Positions 9,797 to 19,223 of a stretch of DNA of 64,000 nucleotides are shown in pieces. Position 1 is the stretch's first letter. Each line of letters begins with the position of its first letter. Below the pieces are notes generated by a model, which was given only the letters and a program-made list of their open reading frames with translations, did not search any database and had not been told where the DNA came from. The DNA comes from Arthrobacter sp. 135MFCol5.1 (lineage in GTDB: Bacteria > Actinomycetota > Actinomycetes > Actinomycetales > Micrococcaceae): assembly GCF_000374865.1 (NCBI RefSeq), contig NZ_KB895453.1, forward strand, positions 62,001 through 126,000. Direction: 5' to 3'. A program made the position numbers and the translations under genes.

Positions 9797-10338
9797 GCCG
9801 CAAACGGATTTCGCTGCGGCAGGAGCTTCCCCTCCTGGTGTGGCTGGTGATCGTGTGGGGCGCCCTGTGGCAGGACTTCAGCCCCGGGAACCTGCTCTTC
9901 GGTGCCCTGCTGGCGGTAGGCGTTGCCAGGCTGTTCTACCTTCCGCCGGTGGAACTCAGCGGCCGGTTCAACATCCTGTACGCCGTGCCCTTCGCCTTTG
10001 CCTTCCTGGCGAAAGTGGTGGTCGCCAGCGGCCAGGTCCTGTACCTGGCCACCGTCCGCGGACCCAAGGTGACCAACGCCGTCGTCGCGGTGAAGCTCCG
10101 GAGCCACCAGGACCTGATCGTCACCGCCACCGGGCACGTGATCTCCCTGATTCCCGGCTCCCTGGTGGTGGAGGTGGACCGCCCGGCCTCCACCCTGTAC
10201 CTGCATGCACTCAACATCACCTCCAAGCAGGACATCGAGGGCCTGCGGAACGAGGTCCGGTCCATCGAAGCGGGCCTGATCCGCATCATGGGGTCCGCCG
10301 AAGAACTCGAAGCCGTCCGAATGGAGGCGTCCGCATGA
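9793..10338 (+). CDS. mrpE: Mrp antiporter subunit E
   Basis: 181 residues from ATG 9793, with a GGAGGA ribosome site and a four-base overlap with mrpD. MnhE domain: two N-terminal membrane segments, then a cytosolic domain with VTATGHVISLIPGSLVVEVD, the diagnostic block. Required for assembly and full activity of the Mrp complex in other bacteria. Confidence 0.92.
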   Translation: MSRKRISLRQELPLLVWLVIVWGALWQDFSPGNLLFGALLAVGVARLFYLPPVELSGRFNILYAVPFAFAFLAKVVVASGQVLYLATVRGPKVTNAVVAVKLRSHQDLIVTATGHVISLIPGSLVVEVDRPASTLYLHALNITSKQDIEGLRNEVRSIEAGLIRIMGSAEELEAVRMEASA

Positions 10339-10613
10339 TGCCTGTTGTCCTGGCGGTCACGGCCGTCATCTTCTCCCTCGCCGCGGGCGGGGCCATCATC
10401 AGGATTGCCCGCGGCCCTTCGCTGCTGGACCGGGTGCTTGCGGCCGATGTCCTGCTCGCCATCCTGGGCGGGGCCCTGTGCGTGGACATGGCCGTGAACC
10501 GGCACCTGAACAACCTGATGCTGGTGGTGGCCATCTCCATCATTGGGTTCATCGGGTCGGTCACGGTGGCCCGGTTCGTCGCCGACCGGAGGGTGAACCC
10601 CCATGAATCCTGA
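10335..10613 (+). CDS. mrpF: Mrp antiporter subunit F
   Basis: 92 residues from ATG 10335 (second ATG directly after), overlapping mrpE by four bases. Three membrane segments with the MrpF core IARGPSLLDRVLAADVLLA and an acidic residue in the second helix. Small membrane subunit of the Mrp complex. Confidence 0.92.
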   Translation: MMPVVLAVTAVIFSLAAGGAIIRIARGPSLLDRVLAADVLLAILGGALCVDMAVNRHLNNLMLVVAISIIGFIGSVTVARFVADRRVNPHES

Positions 10614-11016
10614 CTTTTCCGGCGCGGACGCGTGGATCGACCTTGCCTCCGCGGTGTTCATGGTGGCGGGTGCGCTCCTGTCCCTGGGCGCCGCCATCGG
10701 GCTGCTTCGCTTCCCGGACCTGATGAGCCGCATGCACGCCGCCACCAAGCCGCAGGTCCTGGGCCTGTTCCTGCTGCTGGCAGCCATAGGGCTGCAGATG
10801 CGCAGCTGGTGGGTTTGGCCGGTCCTGGTGGTGGCCTGGATCTTCCAGCTGCTCACGGTGCCGGTGTCCGCGCACATGGTGGGCCGGGCCGGCTACCGCA
10901 CCAAGCACCTGCACCGGGAGCTGCTCGCCGCCGATGAGCTTGAGGCCGTAGTGCAAAAAGCCGCCGCCGAGGCTGCCCTGACGGACAACCGCGACGACGG
11001 CGAAAACCGCCAGTAG
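10603..11016 (+). CDS. mrpG: Mrp antiporter subunit G
   Basis: 137 residues; PhaG/MnhG family with three membrane helices and the signature GLLRFPDLMSRMHAATKPQVLG. Starts 11 bases inside mrpF. The C-terminal 40 residues are hydrophilic and acidic. Last gene of the mrp operon; its TAG stop directly abuts the stop codon of the converging DUF4235 gene, so there is no spacer for a terminator. Confidence 0.92.
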   Translation: MNPDFSGADAWIDLASAVFMVAGALLSLGAAIGLLRFPDLMSRMHAATKPQVLGLFLLLAAIGLQMRSWWVWPVLVVAWIFQLLTVPVSAHMVGRAGYRTKHLHRELLAADELEAVVQKAAAEAALTDNRDDGENRQ

Positions 11017-11280
11017 CTAGACGATGTCCTGCGTCTTGGCGAATCGGGTGATGGCGCGCTGGGTGCCCCGGTTGGCCAGGACCTGGATGATGGCGCTGAC
11101 GGACGCGGAGATCAGTGCGAAAGTCAAGGCCGACCGCAGGCTGGTGGGCACGTCCTCGCCCTTGCCGCTGGGCGGCTTCTGCCCGGTGGTCTTCTCCCAG
11201 ATGGTGTTGACGAGCTTGGTGCCGACCAGGCCTGCGCCCAGGCTCACCGCGGTACCGAGCAGCTTGATGAAGAGGTTCAT
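11017..11280 (-). CDS. DUF4235 membrane protein
   Basis: 87 residues from ATG 11280 with AAGGAG upstream. Two hydrophobic helices (MNLFIKLLGTAVSLGAGLVG and SALTFALISASVSAIIQVLA) flank a short loop containing WEKTTGQKPP, the DUF4235 hallmark. Small inner-membrane protein common in actinobacteria, function unknown. Converges on mrpG with zero intervening bases. Confidence 0.85.
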   Translation of the reverse strand: MNLFIKLLGTAVSLGAGLVGTKLVNTIWEKTTGQKPPSGKGEDVPTSLRSALTFALISASVSAIIQVLANRGTQRAITRFAKTQDIV

Positions 11281-11508
11281 TCCTAGTACTCCTTGCGGGC
11301 GGAAAACGGACTGCCTCCAGCCTAGCCGTACACCCGGACCGGTCCGGGCAAGGGCATGGCCGGCATCCTCTCGGGCCCGCTGACGGCGGTCCGCGGTCAC
11401 ATCCGGTTCAACAGCCGGCATGGCCGCCGCCCAGCCCCCGCCAGGTGTAAACTTGACCACGCCCAAACAGGGCAGTATTTACACGCGAACATCAACATTC
11501 AAAAACGA

Positions 11509-11629
11509 CAGGGGAGCGCCGCCGTCGGACAACCTGGCCATGCCGGGCACCGCAGGTGGGCGCTGAGAGTGCGGGACAGCCGCAGACCCTCGAACCTGAT
11601 CCGGTTAGTACCGGCGCAAGGGAGTCGAG
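11509..11629 (+). ncRNA. TPP (THI-box) riboswitch
   Basis: Contains the invariant thi-box elements in order: GGGGAGC at the 5' side, CTGAGA (11563-11568) in the pyrimidine-sensor arm, and ACCTGATC (11594-11601) with GGTTAGTACCGGCG in the pyrophosphate arm, closing with GGGAGTC. It lies about 80 bases before ykoE, whose homologues are thiamine/HMP transporters, so thiamine pyrophosphate should repress the operon. The sensor-arm insert (about 11520-11560) is longer than the minimal form, as is common in actinobacteria. Confidence 0.93.
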
Positions 11630-11707
11630 TTCTCAAAGTGTCCGGCCGGACCGGCAACGGTCCGCCAGCCGGAGCCACTTTCCCCTCCTGTTACCCAGGA
11701 GGATCAC

Positions 11708-12331
11708 ATGAGTACTGCTGCAATCAAGAAGACCACCAGTAAGTCCTGGCGCGTCGTCGACATCGTGGTGGCGGCCTTGGTGGCCATCGCCGGCGGGGTC
11801 ATTTTCTGGGCCTGGGACCAGGGCGCCGCCGCCCTGTCGGCCCCCATGAACGCCGCCTACCCGCCCTTGACCGGGATCCTTGCCGGCGGCTGGATGATTC
11901 CGGGCGTGCTGGGAATGCTCATCATCCGCAAACCCGGAGCCGCCCTGTTCTGCGAAACTGTGGCCGCAACGGGCGAGCTCCTGATGGGTTCCCAGTACGG
12001 CGCCTCCGTCCTTTTCTCCGGTTTCATCCAGGGGTTGGGCGCGGAAATCATCTTCGCGGTCTTCGTCTACCGCAAGTTCAACCTGCCCGTCTCCCTCGTG
12101 GCGGGGGCGGCCGCGGGCTTCTTCTGCGGCCTGAATGACTCATTCGCACCGTGGGGCTGGAACATTGCCTACTCCGGGGCGGACAAGCTCGCCTACATCG
12201 TCCTGACCACGGTGTCCGGCGCCGTGCTGGCGGGCGCGTTGTCCTGGCTCGCCACCCGCGGCCTGGCCCGCACCGGGGTGCTGAGTTCCTTCGCGTCCCG
12301 CAAGGCTGCAACGGAGCCAGTGTTCTCCTGA
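11708..12331 (+). CDS. ykoE: ECF transporter substrate-binding subunit YkoE (thiamine precursor)
   Basis: 207 residues, about five membrane helices. SWRVVDIVVAALVAIAGGVI and ETVAATGELLMGSQYGASVL are characteristic of the YkoE S component, predicted to bind hydroxymethylpyrimidine or thiamine. AGGAGG ribosome site at 11698. First gene behind the TPP riboswitch and followed by the ATPase and T-component genes, giving the complete ECF module. Confidence 0.9.
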   Translation: MSTAAIKKTTSKSWRVVDIVVAALVAIAGGVIFWAWDQGAAALSAPMNAAYPPLTGILAGGWMIPGVLGMLIIRKPGAALFCETVAATGELLMGSQYGASVLFSGFIQGLGAEIIFAVFVYRKFNLPVSLVAGAAAGFFCGLNDSFAPWGWNIAYSGADKLAYIVLTTVSGAVLAGALSWLATRGLARTGVLSSFASRKAATEPVFS

Positions 12332-13878
12332 TGGCACCTTCCCAGGACGCCGCAGGAGGCGTGCGCCCTGCCGCCGTCACGGCCCGCGGCTGGGGCTGGC
12401 GGCATGCCGGTAGGGCCAAACCTGCCGTCCACGCCCTCGACCTGGATATCCGCCCCGGCGAGCGGGTACTCCTGCTCGGTCCCTCGGGTGCCGGGAAGTC
12501 GACGCTCCTGCATGCCCTCGCCGGGGTCCTGGGCGACATCAACGACGACGGCGAGGCCGGCGATGCGGACGAGTCCGGTTCGTTGCTGGTTGACGGCGCC
12601 CCTCCCCGCGAGCGTCGCGGCCGCTCCGGCCTGATGCAGCAGGACCCGGAGACGCAGGTGGTCCTCTCCCGGGTGGGGGACGACGTCGCCTTCGGCGCCG
12701 AGAACCTTGCCGTGCCCCGCGACGCCATCTGGGCGCGCGTGCACGAGGCGCTTGCCGACGTCGGACTGTCCCACCTCCCGCTGGACCACCCGACGTCGGC
12801 CCTCTCCGGCGGTCAGAAACAGCGCCTGGCGCTGGCGGGCATCCTTGCGATGCGTCCCGGGCTGATCCTGCTGGACGAGCCCACCGCCAACCTCGACCCG
12901 GACGGCGTCCTGGAGGTCCGGGACGCCGTGGCACGCTGCCTCGACAAGACCGGGGCCACTTTGGTGGTGGTGGAGCACCGGGTTTCCGTCTGGAAGGACC
13001 TGGTGGACCGGATCGTGGTCCTGCAGCCGGGCTCCGCCTCGGATCCCGCCGTGCTCCTGGACGGACCTCCGGACCGGGTGCTCGGCGAGGCCCGGGCCAT
13101 GCTGACGGCGGCCGGAGTCTGGGTGCCGGGGTATGTGCCGGCCACCCGCCGCCGGTCCGGCATCCCCGCCGCCGTAACCGGCAACCTCCTGCTTGCAGCC
13201 GAAGACCTGGCGGTCTCCCGCGAGCGTCCCCGCCGCAAAGGCTTCCGCAAGATTCCGCCGGTTCCTGTCCAGGAGGGTGTTGCCGCGCAGGTCCGGGCCG
13301 GCCAGGCGCTGGCCGTCACCGGCCCGAACGGCGCCGGAAAATCAACGTTCGCACTGACCCTTGCCGGGCTCCTTGAACCGGTGTCCGGAAAGGTGTCGGC
13401 CGCCGTGGACCTGAGCCGCGGTGCCGGGATCGACCCCTACGCGTGGAAGGCAGAGCAGTTGATCTCACGGGTGGGCACCGTGTTCCAGGAACCGGAGCAC
13501 CAGTTCGTGACGGGCAAGGTGTTGGACGAGCTGCTGTTCGGGCCGCGGCACCTGGGCCGCGGCGAGGACCGGGTGGAGGAGCTGCTGGAGCGGCTGCGGC
13601 TCACCCAGCTGGTGGACGCCAATCCCTACACATTGTCCGGCGGTGAGAAGCGTCGGCTGTCCGTGGCCACGGTCCTGGCCGCCAGCCCGCAGGTGCTGGT
13701 CCTGGACGAGCCGACGTTCGGGCAGGACGCCAACACCTGGGCGGAGCTGGCCTCGTTCCTCTCCGAACTCCTGGACGCCGGCACGGCCGTGGTGTCCGTG
13801 ACCCACGACGCCGAATTCACCCGGGCTTTGGGCGGGGCCGAGCTGCGGATGGCCGCCACGGAACCGGTGGCGCCATGA
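12331..13878 (+). CDS. ykoD: ECF transporter ATPase with two ABC domains (YkoD)
   Basis: 515 residues from ATG 12331, overlapping the ykoE stop by one base (TGATG). Two ATPase domains in tandem: Walker A GPSGAGKST near residue 50 and GPNGAGKST near 331, signatures LSGGQKQRLALAG and LSGGEKRRLSVAT, and Walker B ILLDEPTANLD and VLDEPTFGQD. Energises uptake through YkoE and YkoC. The fused double ATPase is usual for this transporter type. Confidence 0.92.
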   Translation: MAPSQDAAGGVRPAAVTARGWGWRHAGRAKPAVHALDLDIRPGERVLLLGPSGAGKSTLLHALAGVLGDINDDGEAGDADESGSLLVDGAPPRERRGRSGLMQQDPETQVVLSRVGDDVAFGAENLAVPRDAIWARVHEALADVGLSHLPLDHPTSALSGGQKQRLALAGILAMRPGLILLDEPTANLDPDGVLEVRDAVARCLDKTGATLVVVEHRVSVWKDLVDRIVVLQPGSASDPAVLLDGPPDRVLGEARAMLTAAGVWVPGYVPATRRRSGIPAAVTGNLLLAAEDLAVSRERPRRKGFRKIPPVPVQEGVAAQVRAGQALAVTGPNGAGKSTFALTLAGLLEPVSGKVSAAVDLSRGAGIDPYAWKAEQLISRVGTVFQEPEHQFVTGKVLDELLFGPRHLGRGEDRVEELLERLRLTQLVDANPYTLSGGEKRRLSVATVLAASPQVLVLDEPTFGQDANTWAELASFLSELLDAGTAVVSVTHDAEFTRALGGAELRMAATEPVAP

Positions 13879-14675
13879 GGCAGCAGCTGACCCTGGACGG
13901 CAACCGCGCCCTCCTTGCCCGGGCCAACCCGCTGAGCAAATTTGCCGCCGTCGTGCTGATCACCGCGGTCCTGGCGCTGTCCATCGACTGGGTGTCCGCG
14001 TCCGTGGCGCTGGTCTTCGAACTGATCCTGTTTCCCCTGGCCGGCCTCACAGTGTCCCTGCTCTGGCAGCGGGGCTGGCCGCTGATCCTCGCCGCCGCCA
14101 TCGGCGGCTGGAGCACGTCCATCCTGGCGCCGGACAGCGGGAGGATCCTGCTCGACGCCGGCATCTGGACCATGAGCGAAGGCTCCCTCCAGCTGGGCAT
14201 CGGCTTCCTGCTGCGGGGTTTCGCGATCGCCCTTCCGGCGGTGCTCCTGATGAGCTGCACCGATCCGACGGACCTTGCCGATGCGCTGGCACAGAAGGCG
14301 CGCCTGCCGCACCGGTTCGTCCTGGGAACCCTGGCGGCGATGCGCCTGGTGGGGCTCATGGCCGAGGAATGGCAGACCATCGGCATGGCCCGGCGTGCCC
14401 GCGGCGTGGGGTCGCGCGGCAACGTGGTCCAGCGGGTGAAGGCGACCCTGGGCCAAAGTTTCGGGCTCCTGGTGCAGGCGATCCGCCGCGCGTCGAGGCT
14501 TGCCGTGACCATGGAAGCGCGGGGTTTCGGCGGCGGGCAGCGAACCTGGGCCCGCGAATCGACGTTCAGTGTGCTGGACCTGTGGGTGGTAGGCGGTGGC
14601 GTCCTGATCGCCGGGTGCGCCCTCGGTGCGGCGCTTGCCGCGGGCCGTTGGAACATGGTGTGGCTGGGCAGCTAG
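13875..14675 (+). CDS. ykoC: ECF transporter transmembrane subunit T (YkoC)
   Basis: 266 residues; starts with ATGA overlap on ykoD. CbiQ/EcfT family: about five hydrophobic helices and the two Ala-Arg-Gly coupling motifs, ARGVGSRG and EARGFGGG, which insert into the ATPase. Completes the riboswitch-controlled ykoEDC operon for thiamine-precursor uptake. Confidence 0.9.
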   Translation: MRQQLTLDGNRALLARANPLSKFAAVVLITAVLALSIDWVSASVALVFELILFPLAGLTVSLLWQRGWPLILAAAIGGWSTSILAPDSGRILLDAGIWTMSEGSLQLGIGFLLRGFAIALPAVLLMSCTDPTDLADALAQKARLPHRFVLGTLAAMRLVGLMAEEWQTIGMARRARGVGSRGNVVQRVKATLGQSFGLLVQAIRRASRLAVTMEARGFGGGQRTWARESTFSVLDLWVVGGGVLIAGCALGAALAAGRWNMVWLGS

Positions 14676-14764
14676 CAGGGTTACCTGCCGGTACTATCGC
14701 ATGTAGCGGGTAGGTCACCCCGGATACTCCCTCGGATGGCCATACCGCGACCTTCTATCTCATT

Positions 14765-14770
14765 TATGAT
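14765..14770 (+). promoter_or_regulatory. -10 box of the XRE-MurA gene
   Basis: TATGAT lies 11 bases before the ATG at 14782, inside a locally AT-rich patch in otherwise GC-rich DNA. With a normal +1 the transcript would start within about five bases of the ATG. No Shine-Dalgarno sequence is visible, so a leaderless or near-leaderless mRNA is likely. No convincing -35 box. Confidence 0.45.
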
Positions 14771-14781
14771 ATATTCGCGTC

Positions 14782-16305
14782 ATGACTCAGGAGACCGCCG
14801 GCCACGTCGCCGCCATGTTGAGGAACGCCCGGACCGAGAAGGGCTGGACCCAAGGCCAGTTGGCTTCCGAACTCGGAACCAGCCAAAGCGCCGTCGCCCG
14901 GATGGAACAAGGCAAGCAGAACCTCAGCCTCAAGATGATCCAGCGGCTGGAGACCATCTTCGACCGGAGCATCGTCAACGTGGGCAAGCCCAGGATGACG
15001 CACCTGCGGGTGGAGGGCGGCCGCACCCTCTCCGGCGCGGTGGACGTCAACAGCAGCAAGAACGCCGGCGTGGCGCTGCTGTGCGCCAGCCTGATCAACC
15101 GGGGCACCACCGTGCTCCGCCGCCTCGCGCGGATCGAAGAAGTCAACCGCATCGTTGAAGTGCTGACCAGCATCGGCGTGGAATGCACCTGGCTCAACGA
15201 CACGGATCTGCGCCTGCGCCGCCCGGCCGTCCTGGACCTGGAAGGGATGGACGTTGACGCGGCCCGGCGAACCCGCAGCGTCATCATGCTGCTGGGCCCC
15301 CTCCTGGACGAGTCACGGGAGTACCGGCTGCCCTACGCCGGCGGCTGCGACCTCGGCACCCGCACGGTGGAACCCCACATGCAGGCACTGCGCGAATTCG
15401 GGCTCTCGGTGGAAGCCACCGCCGGTTTCTACACGGTCCAGGCGCCTCCCGCGGACACCAGGGACCGTTCCTTCGTCCTCACCGAACGGGGGGACACCGT
15501 TACCGAGAATGCGATCATGGCGGCGGCCCACCGGCCGGGAACAACCGTGATCCGCAACGCCAGCCCCAACTACATGGTGCAGGACCTGTGCTTTTACCTG
15601 CAGATGCTCGGGGTGGCCATCGAGGGCGTGGGAACCACCACGCTCCGGATCACCGGCAGGCCGGTGATCGACGCCGAGATCGAGTATTTCCCGTCCGAGG
15701 ACCCGATTGAGGCCATGAGCCTGATTACGGCCGGCATCGTCACCAATTCCGAGGTCACGGTCCGGCGGGTACCCATCGAGTTCATGGAAATCGAGTTGGC
15801 CACCCTGGGCCAGATGGGGCAGAAGCTCGAAATCTCCGGCGAATACATGGCCCGCAACGGCCGCACCCGGCTGGTGGACGTGACCACCAAGCCGTCGGAG
15901 CTGCGCGCCCCCGAGGACAAGATCCACCCCATGCCGTTTCCCGGGCTGAACATCGACAACCTGCCTTTCTTTGCCGTGATCGCCGCGAACGCCCACGGGC
16001 AGACCATGATCCACGACTGGGTGTACGAAAACCGTGCCATCTACCTGACCGAGCTGAACCGGCTCGGTGCGCAGGTGCAGCTGCTGGACCCGCACCGGAT
16101 CTACGTCAACGGACCCACCAAGTGGCGTGCCGCGGAGGTGGGCTGCCCGCCGGCGCTCCGCCCCGCTGCCTGCCTGCTGCTGGCCATGCTCGCCGCACGG
16201 GGCGTCTCCGAGCTGCGCAACATCTACGTGATCGAACGCGGCTACGAGGACCTGGCGGAACGCCTCAACACCATCGGCGCCAAGGTGGAGTACTTCCAGG
16301 ACTAG
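14782..16305 (+). CDS. XRE-HTH / MurA fusion (UDP-GlcNAc enolpyruvyltransferase)
   Basis: 507 residues. Residues 8-62 form an XRE helix-turn-helix ([20 protein letters not shown], then [12 protein letters not shown]). From about 73 to the end it is MurA, the first committed enzyme of peptidoglycan synthesis (PEP transfer to UDP-GlcNAc). Key residues are kept: Lys93-Asn94 in SSKNAG, catalytic Cys189 and Arg194 in [13 protein letters not shown], the Asp in LNIDNLPFF (E. coli Asp305) and Arg in [10 protein letters not shown]. So the enzyme should be active and, having Cys, sensitive to fosfomycin-type attack. Either a DNA-binding enzyme or a regulator sensing UDP-GlcNAc. Related fusions occur in actinobacteria; a second ordinary MurA is probably elsewhere. 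Confidence 0.88.
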   Translation: MTQETAGHVAAMLRNARTEKGWTQGQLASELGTSQSAVARMEQGKQNLSLKMIQRLETIFDRSIVNVGKPRMTHLRVEGGRTLSGAVDVNSSKNAGVALLCASLINRGTTVLRRLARIEEVNRIVEVLTSIGVECTWLNDTDLRLRRPAVLDLEGMDVDAARRTRSVIMLLGPLLDESREYRLPYAGGCDLGTRTVEPHMQALREFGLSVEATAGFYTVQAPPADTRDRSFVLTERGDTVTENAIMAAAHRPGTTVIRNASPNYMVQDLCFYLQMLGVAIEGVGTTTLRITGRPVIDAEIEYFPSEDPIEAMSLITAGIVTNSEVTVRRVPIEFMEIELATLGQMGQKLEISGEYMARNGRTRLVDVTTKPSELRAPEDKIHPMPFPGLNIDNLPFFAVIAANAHGQTMIHDWVYENRAIYLTELNRLGAQVQLLDPHRIYVNGPTKWRAAEVGCPPALRPAACLLLAMLAARGVSELRNIYVIERGYEDLAERLNTIGAKVEYFQD

Positions 16306-16372
16306 GCGTTCATGCTTCGTCATGATCAGCAGCTGCGCCCGGAATTTCCTGGCCCTGACGCAGAATGTTCGT

Positions 16373-17599
16373 ATGCGTACTTTCGGCGTCGAGGAAGAAC
16401 TCCTGATTGTTGATCCGGAGTCCGGGGAGCCGCTTGCCCTGGCGGACGCCCTCCTCGCCGGACACCGTGTCGCTGCGGACGATCTCCCGGTGGACCCGGA
16501 CCTCCACCACTCCGGGAAGCAGGCGGATCACGACGACGAGATGGGCCTCAGTGCCGAGCTGAAGCTTGAGCAGATCGAGACGCAGACAAAGCCCTGCCTG
16601 GAGTCCGGGGCCCTGCTCGAGCAGATCAGGGCCGGCCGCGCCATGGCCAATCAGGCGGCCGCCAAACACGGAGCCAGGGTGGCTGCGCTGGCCACGTCTC
16701 CGCTGGCATCCGCCAGCCACACCACGCCGGACCCTCGCTACGCCAGGATGCTGGAGCGCTTTGGCCTCACGGCGCAGGAACAGCTGACCTGCGGTTTCCA
16801 CGTGCACACCTACATCGAATCGCCGGAAGAGGGCGTGGCGGTCCTGGACCGGATCCGCGACAAGCTGGCGGTGCTGACGGCGTTGAGCGCCAACTCGCCG
16901 TACTGGAACGGCGTCCCCACCGGGTTCGAAAGCTACCGTACCCAGGCCTGGAACCGGTGGCCGACGTCCGGCCCGGCCGCGATCTACGGGACGTACCCCG
17001 CCTACCGGAGGGTGGTCACCCGGCTGCTGGACACCGGCGTGATGCTCGATGAAGGGATGCTGTATTTCGACGCGCGGCTCTCCCGGAGCCACCCGACGGT
17101 TGAGGTGCGGGTGGCGGATGTCTGCCTCCGCGCCGAGGATGCAGCCTTGATCGCCGTGCTGGTCCGCGCCCTGGTGGAATCGGCCGGCAGGGAATGGCGC
17201 GAGGGGGTGGACCCGGCCCCCGTGCCCACTGTCCTGCTGCGGATGGCCTCCTGGCAGGCCAGCAGTTCGGGACTCGGCGGCGAGCTCCTGGACTTTGGGA
17301 ACTTCCGCCCGGCCCCGGCCGCGGACGTAGCCCGTTCCCTGGTGGATTACCTGGCGCCTGTCCTCCAGGAACAGGGCGAACTGGCCATGGCCCGCCAGGG
17401 CGTGGAGCACATCATCGCCCGCGGGACAGGGGCCGCCGAGCAGCGCCGGGCCCGCGACAGGGCGCTGGCCGGACCGCCTCCCGAGGATATGGGCTTCGGT
17501 GCAGTGGTCCGGCACGCCGTAGACGCCACCATGCGCGGCGCCCTGGATCTTTCCGGCGTGGAAGACACCCCGGAACTGCTGCGGGTCCGCCAGGCCTGA
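16373..17599 (+). CDS. Carboxylate-amine ligase, GCS2/YbdK family (glutamate-cysteine ligase-like)
   Basis: 408 residues from ATG 16373 ([20 protein letters not shown]), the characteristic GCS2 N-terminus; the frame is open from 16322 but the first 17 residues look non-conserved. Contains the ATP-grasp-like GCS fold with [19 protein letters not shown] and EVRVADVC motifs. Family members ligate glutamate to amines such as cysteine (YbdK has weak gamma-glutamylcysteine synthetase activity). Since actinobacteria use mycothiol, a real glutathione role is doubtful; substrate unassigned. Confidence 0.85.
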   Translation: MRTFGVEEELLIVDPESGEPLALADALLAGHRVAADDLPVDPDLHHSGKQADHDDEMGLSAELKLEQIETQTKPCLESGALLEQIRAGRAMANQAAAKHGARVAALATSPLASASHTTPDPRYARMLERFGLTAQEQLTCGFHVHTYIESPEEGVAVLDRIRDKLAVLTALSANSPYWNGVPTGFESYRTQAWNRWPTSGPAAIYGTYPAYRRVVTRLLDTGVMLDEGMLYFDARLSRSHPTVEVRVADVCLRAEDAALIAVLVRALVESAGREWREGVDPAPVPTVLLRMASWQASSSGLGGELLDFGNFRPAPAADVARSLVDYLAPVLQEQGELAMARQGVEHIIARGTGAAEQRRARDRALAGPPPEDMGFGAVVRHAVDATMRGALDLSGVEDTPELLRVRQA

Positions 17600-17603
17600 C
17601 GCC

Positions 17604-18812
17604 TTAGATCTGCTTCAGGGCCTGTTCCAGGTCGCGGATGAGGTCGTCCGCGTCCTCGAGCCCCACGGAGAGCCGGACCACGCCGTCACTCAAGCCAATG
17701 GCGGCCCGCCCCTCCGGCCCCATGGCGCGGTGCGTGGTGGTGGCGGGGTGGGTGATCAGGGATTTCGAATCGCCCAGGTTGTTGGAGATGTCGATGATCC
17801 GCAGCCCGTCCAACAGGGCGAAGGCCGCCTCCTTGCCGGAGCGCCCGCCTGAGGGCGCCAGCTCAAGGGTGAGGACCGTGCCGCCGGCGCTCATCTGCTT
17901 CGCCGCCAGCTCATACTGCGGGTGCGATGTCAGCAGCGGGTACTTCACCCAGCTCACTGCAGGCTGCTCCTCGAGCCATTCAGCGAGCCGCAGGGCGGTG
18001 GCCGAGGAGTGCCGGACGCGCAGGCTCATGGTTTCCAGGCCCTTGGTCAGGACCCAGGCGTTGAACGCCGAAAGCGCCGGACCTGTGTGGCGCATCAGCT
18101 GCTTTACCGGGCCGTCGATGAACTCCTTGGTGCCCAGGATGGCACCGCCCAGGACCCGGCCCTGCCCGTCGATGTGCTTGGTGCCGGAGTACACGATGAC
18201 GTCCGCGCCCAGGTCCCCGCAGCGCTGCAGCAGGGGAGTGGCGAAGACATTGTCCGCAACTACCGTGGCGCCGGCGGCATGGGCCAGTTCGCTCACCGCG
18301 GCGATGTCCACGATTTCCTGCATCGGGTTGGACGGGGATTCGAAGAAGACGGCGGTGGTGGGCTTGGACAGGGCCTCGCGCCACTGGTCCAGGTCCGGGC
18401 CATCGACGAAGACCGTTTCCACTCCCCACCGCGGCAGGATCTCGTTCAGGATCACGAAGCATGACCCGAACAGTGAGCGGGCGGCCACCACGCGGTCACC
18501 GGCTGCAAGCAGCGCGCCCAAGGCCGTGAACACCGCGGACATGCCCGACGCCGTCGCGAAGCAGGCCTCGGTGCCTTCCAGCAGCCTGAGCCGTTCCTGG
18601 AAGGTGGCCACGGACGGGTTGCCGTAGCGCGAGTACACAAAGCGCTCGTCCTCGCCGGTGAAGGCGCGTTCGGCCGCGGCCGCGGATTCGTAGACGAACC
18701 CGGAATTCAGGAAGACGGCCTCTGAGGTTTCCTGGAAGTTGGTGCGGTCCAGCCCGCCGCGGACAGCCTGGGTGTCGGGGCTCCAGCCGGGGGCATCTTG
18801 ATTGAAAGTCAC
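17604..18812 (-). CDS. metZ: O-succinylhomoserine (O-acetylhomoserine) sulfhydrylase
   Basis: 402 residues from GTG 18812. Cys/Met-metabolism PLP enzyme: the PLP Lys is in YSGTKHIDGQGRVLGG, and the Arg/Tyr phosphate site is in DERFVYSRYGNPSV. Converts activated homoserine plus sulfide to homocysteine for methionine synthesis. It directly follows the rhodanese gene (stop at 18813-18815, no gap) and lies in the operon behind the SAM riboswitch, which supports direct sulfhydrylation in methionine synthesis rather than a gamma-lyase role. Confidence 0.92.
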   Translation of the reverse strand: MTFNQDAPGWSPDTQAVRGGLDRTNFQETSEAVFLNSGFVYESAAAAERAFTGEDERFVYSRYGNPSVATFQERLRLLEGTEACFATASGMSAVFTALGALLAAGDRVVAARSLFGSCFVILNEILPRWGVETVFVDGPDLDQWREALSKPTTAVFFESPSNPMQEIVDIAAVSELAHAAGATVVADNVFATPLLQRCGDLGADVIVYSGTKHIDGQGRVLGGAILGTKEFIDGPVKQLMRHTGPALSAFNAWVLTKGLETMSLRVRHSSATALRLAEWLEEQPAVSWVKYPLLTSHPQYELAAKQMSAGGTVLTLELAPSGGRSGKEAAFALLDGLRIIDISNNLGDSKSLITHPATTTHRAMGPEGRAAIGLSDGVVRLSVGLEDADDLIRDLEQALKQI

Positions 18813-19223
18813 TTAGTTCTTTCCGAGGTTGGTGGGCAGGCCGCGGTTCTTCCAGCCGTTGACGGTCCGTTCGCCGTAGCGGTCGGGTTCCCCTTCGAAG
18901 CCCTCCAGGACGTTGTAGGAAGTGAAGCCGGCCTGGGTGGCCGCCACGGCCGCGGCGATGGATCGCTGGCCCGAACGGCAAAGGAACACGAGCTCAGCGC
19001 CCGGGTCCTCAGGCGCCTGCTCCTTGAGGTCCTTCACGAAATCGGGGTTGGGGATGCCGCCTGGGAAGGTCCACTGGATGAAGAGCGGATCGTTGTCCGT
19101 TGCCTTGGTATCCGGAATGCCAATGTGGGCCCATTCGCCCTCGGTGCGGACGTCCACCAGGATGGCGCCCTGCTCCAGCTTGGCCCACGCTTCCTGCGGC
19201 GTCAGGTCTCCCGCGTAGCTCAT
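18813..19223 (-). CDS. Rhodanese-like sulfurtransferase
   Basis: 136 residues, a single rhodanese domain. DVRTEGEWAHIG and the active loop CRSGQRS (catalytic Cys) are intact, so it should carry a persulfide. It overlaps the upstream DUF1737 gene by four bases and abuts metZ. The context suggests it delivers sulfane sulfur or handles sulfide for homocysteine synthesis; this is inference. Confidence 0.9.
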   Translation of the reverse strand: MSYAGDLTPQEAWAKLEQGAILVDVRTEGEWAHIGIPDTKATDNDPLFIQWTFPGGIPNPDFVKDLKEQAPEDPGAELVFLCRSGQRSIAAAVAATQAGFTSYNVLEGFEGEPDRYGERTVNGWKNRGLPTNLGKN

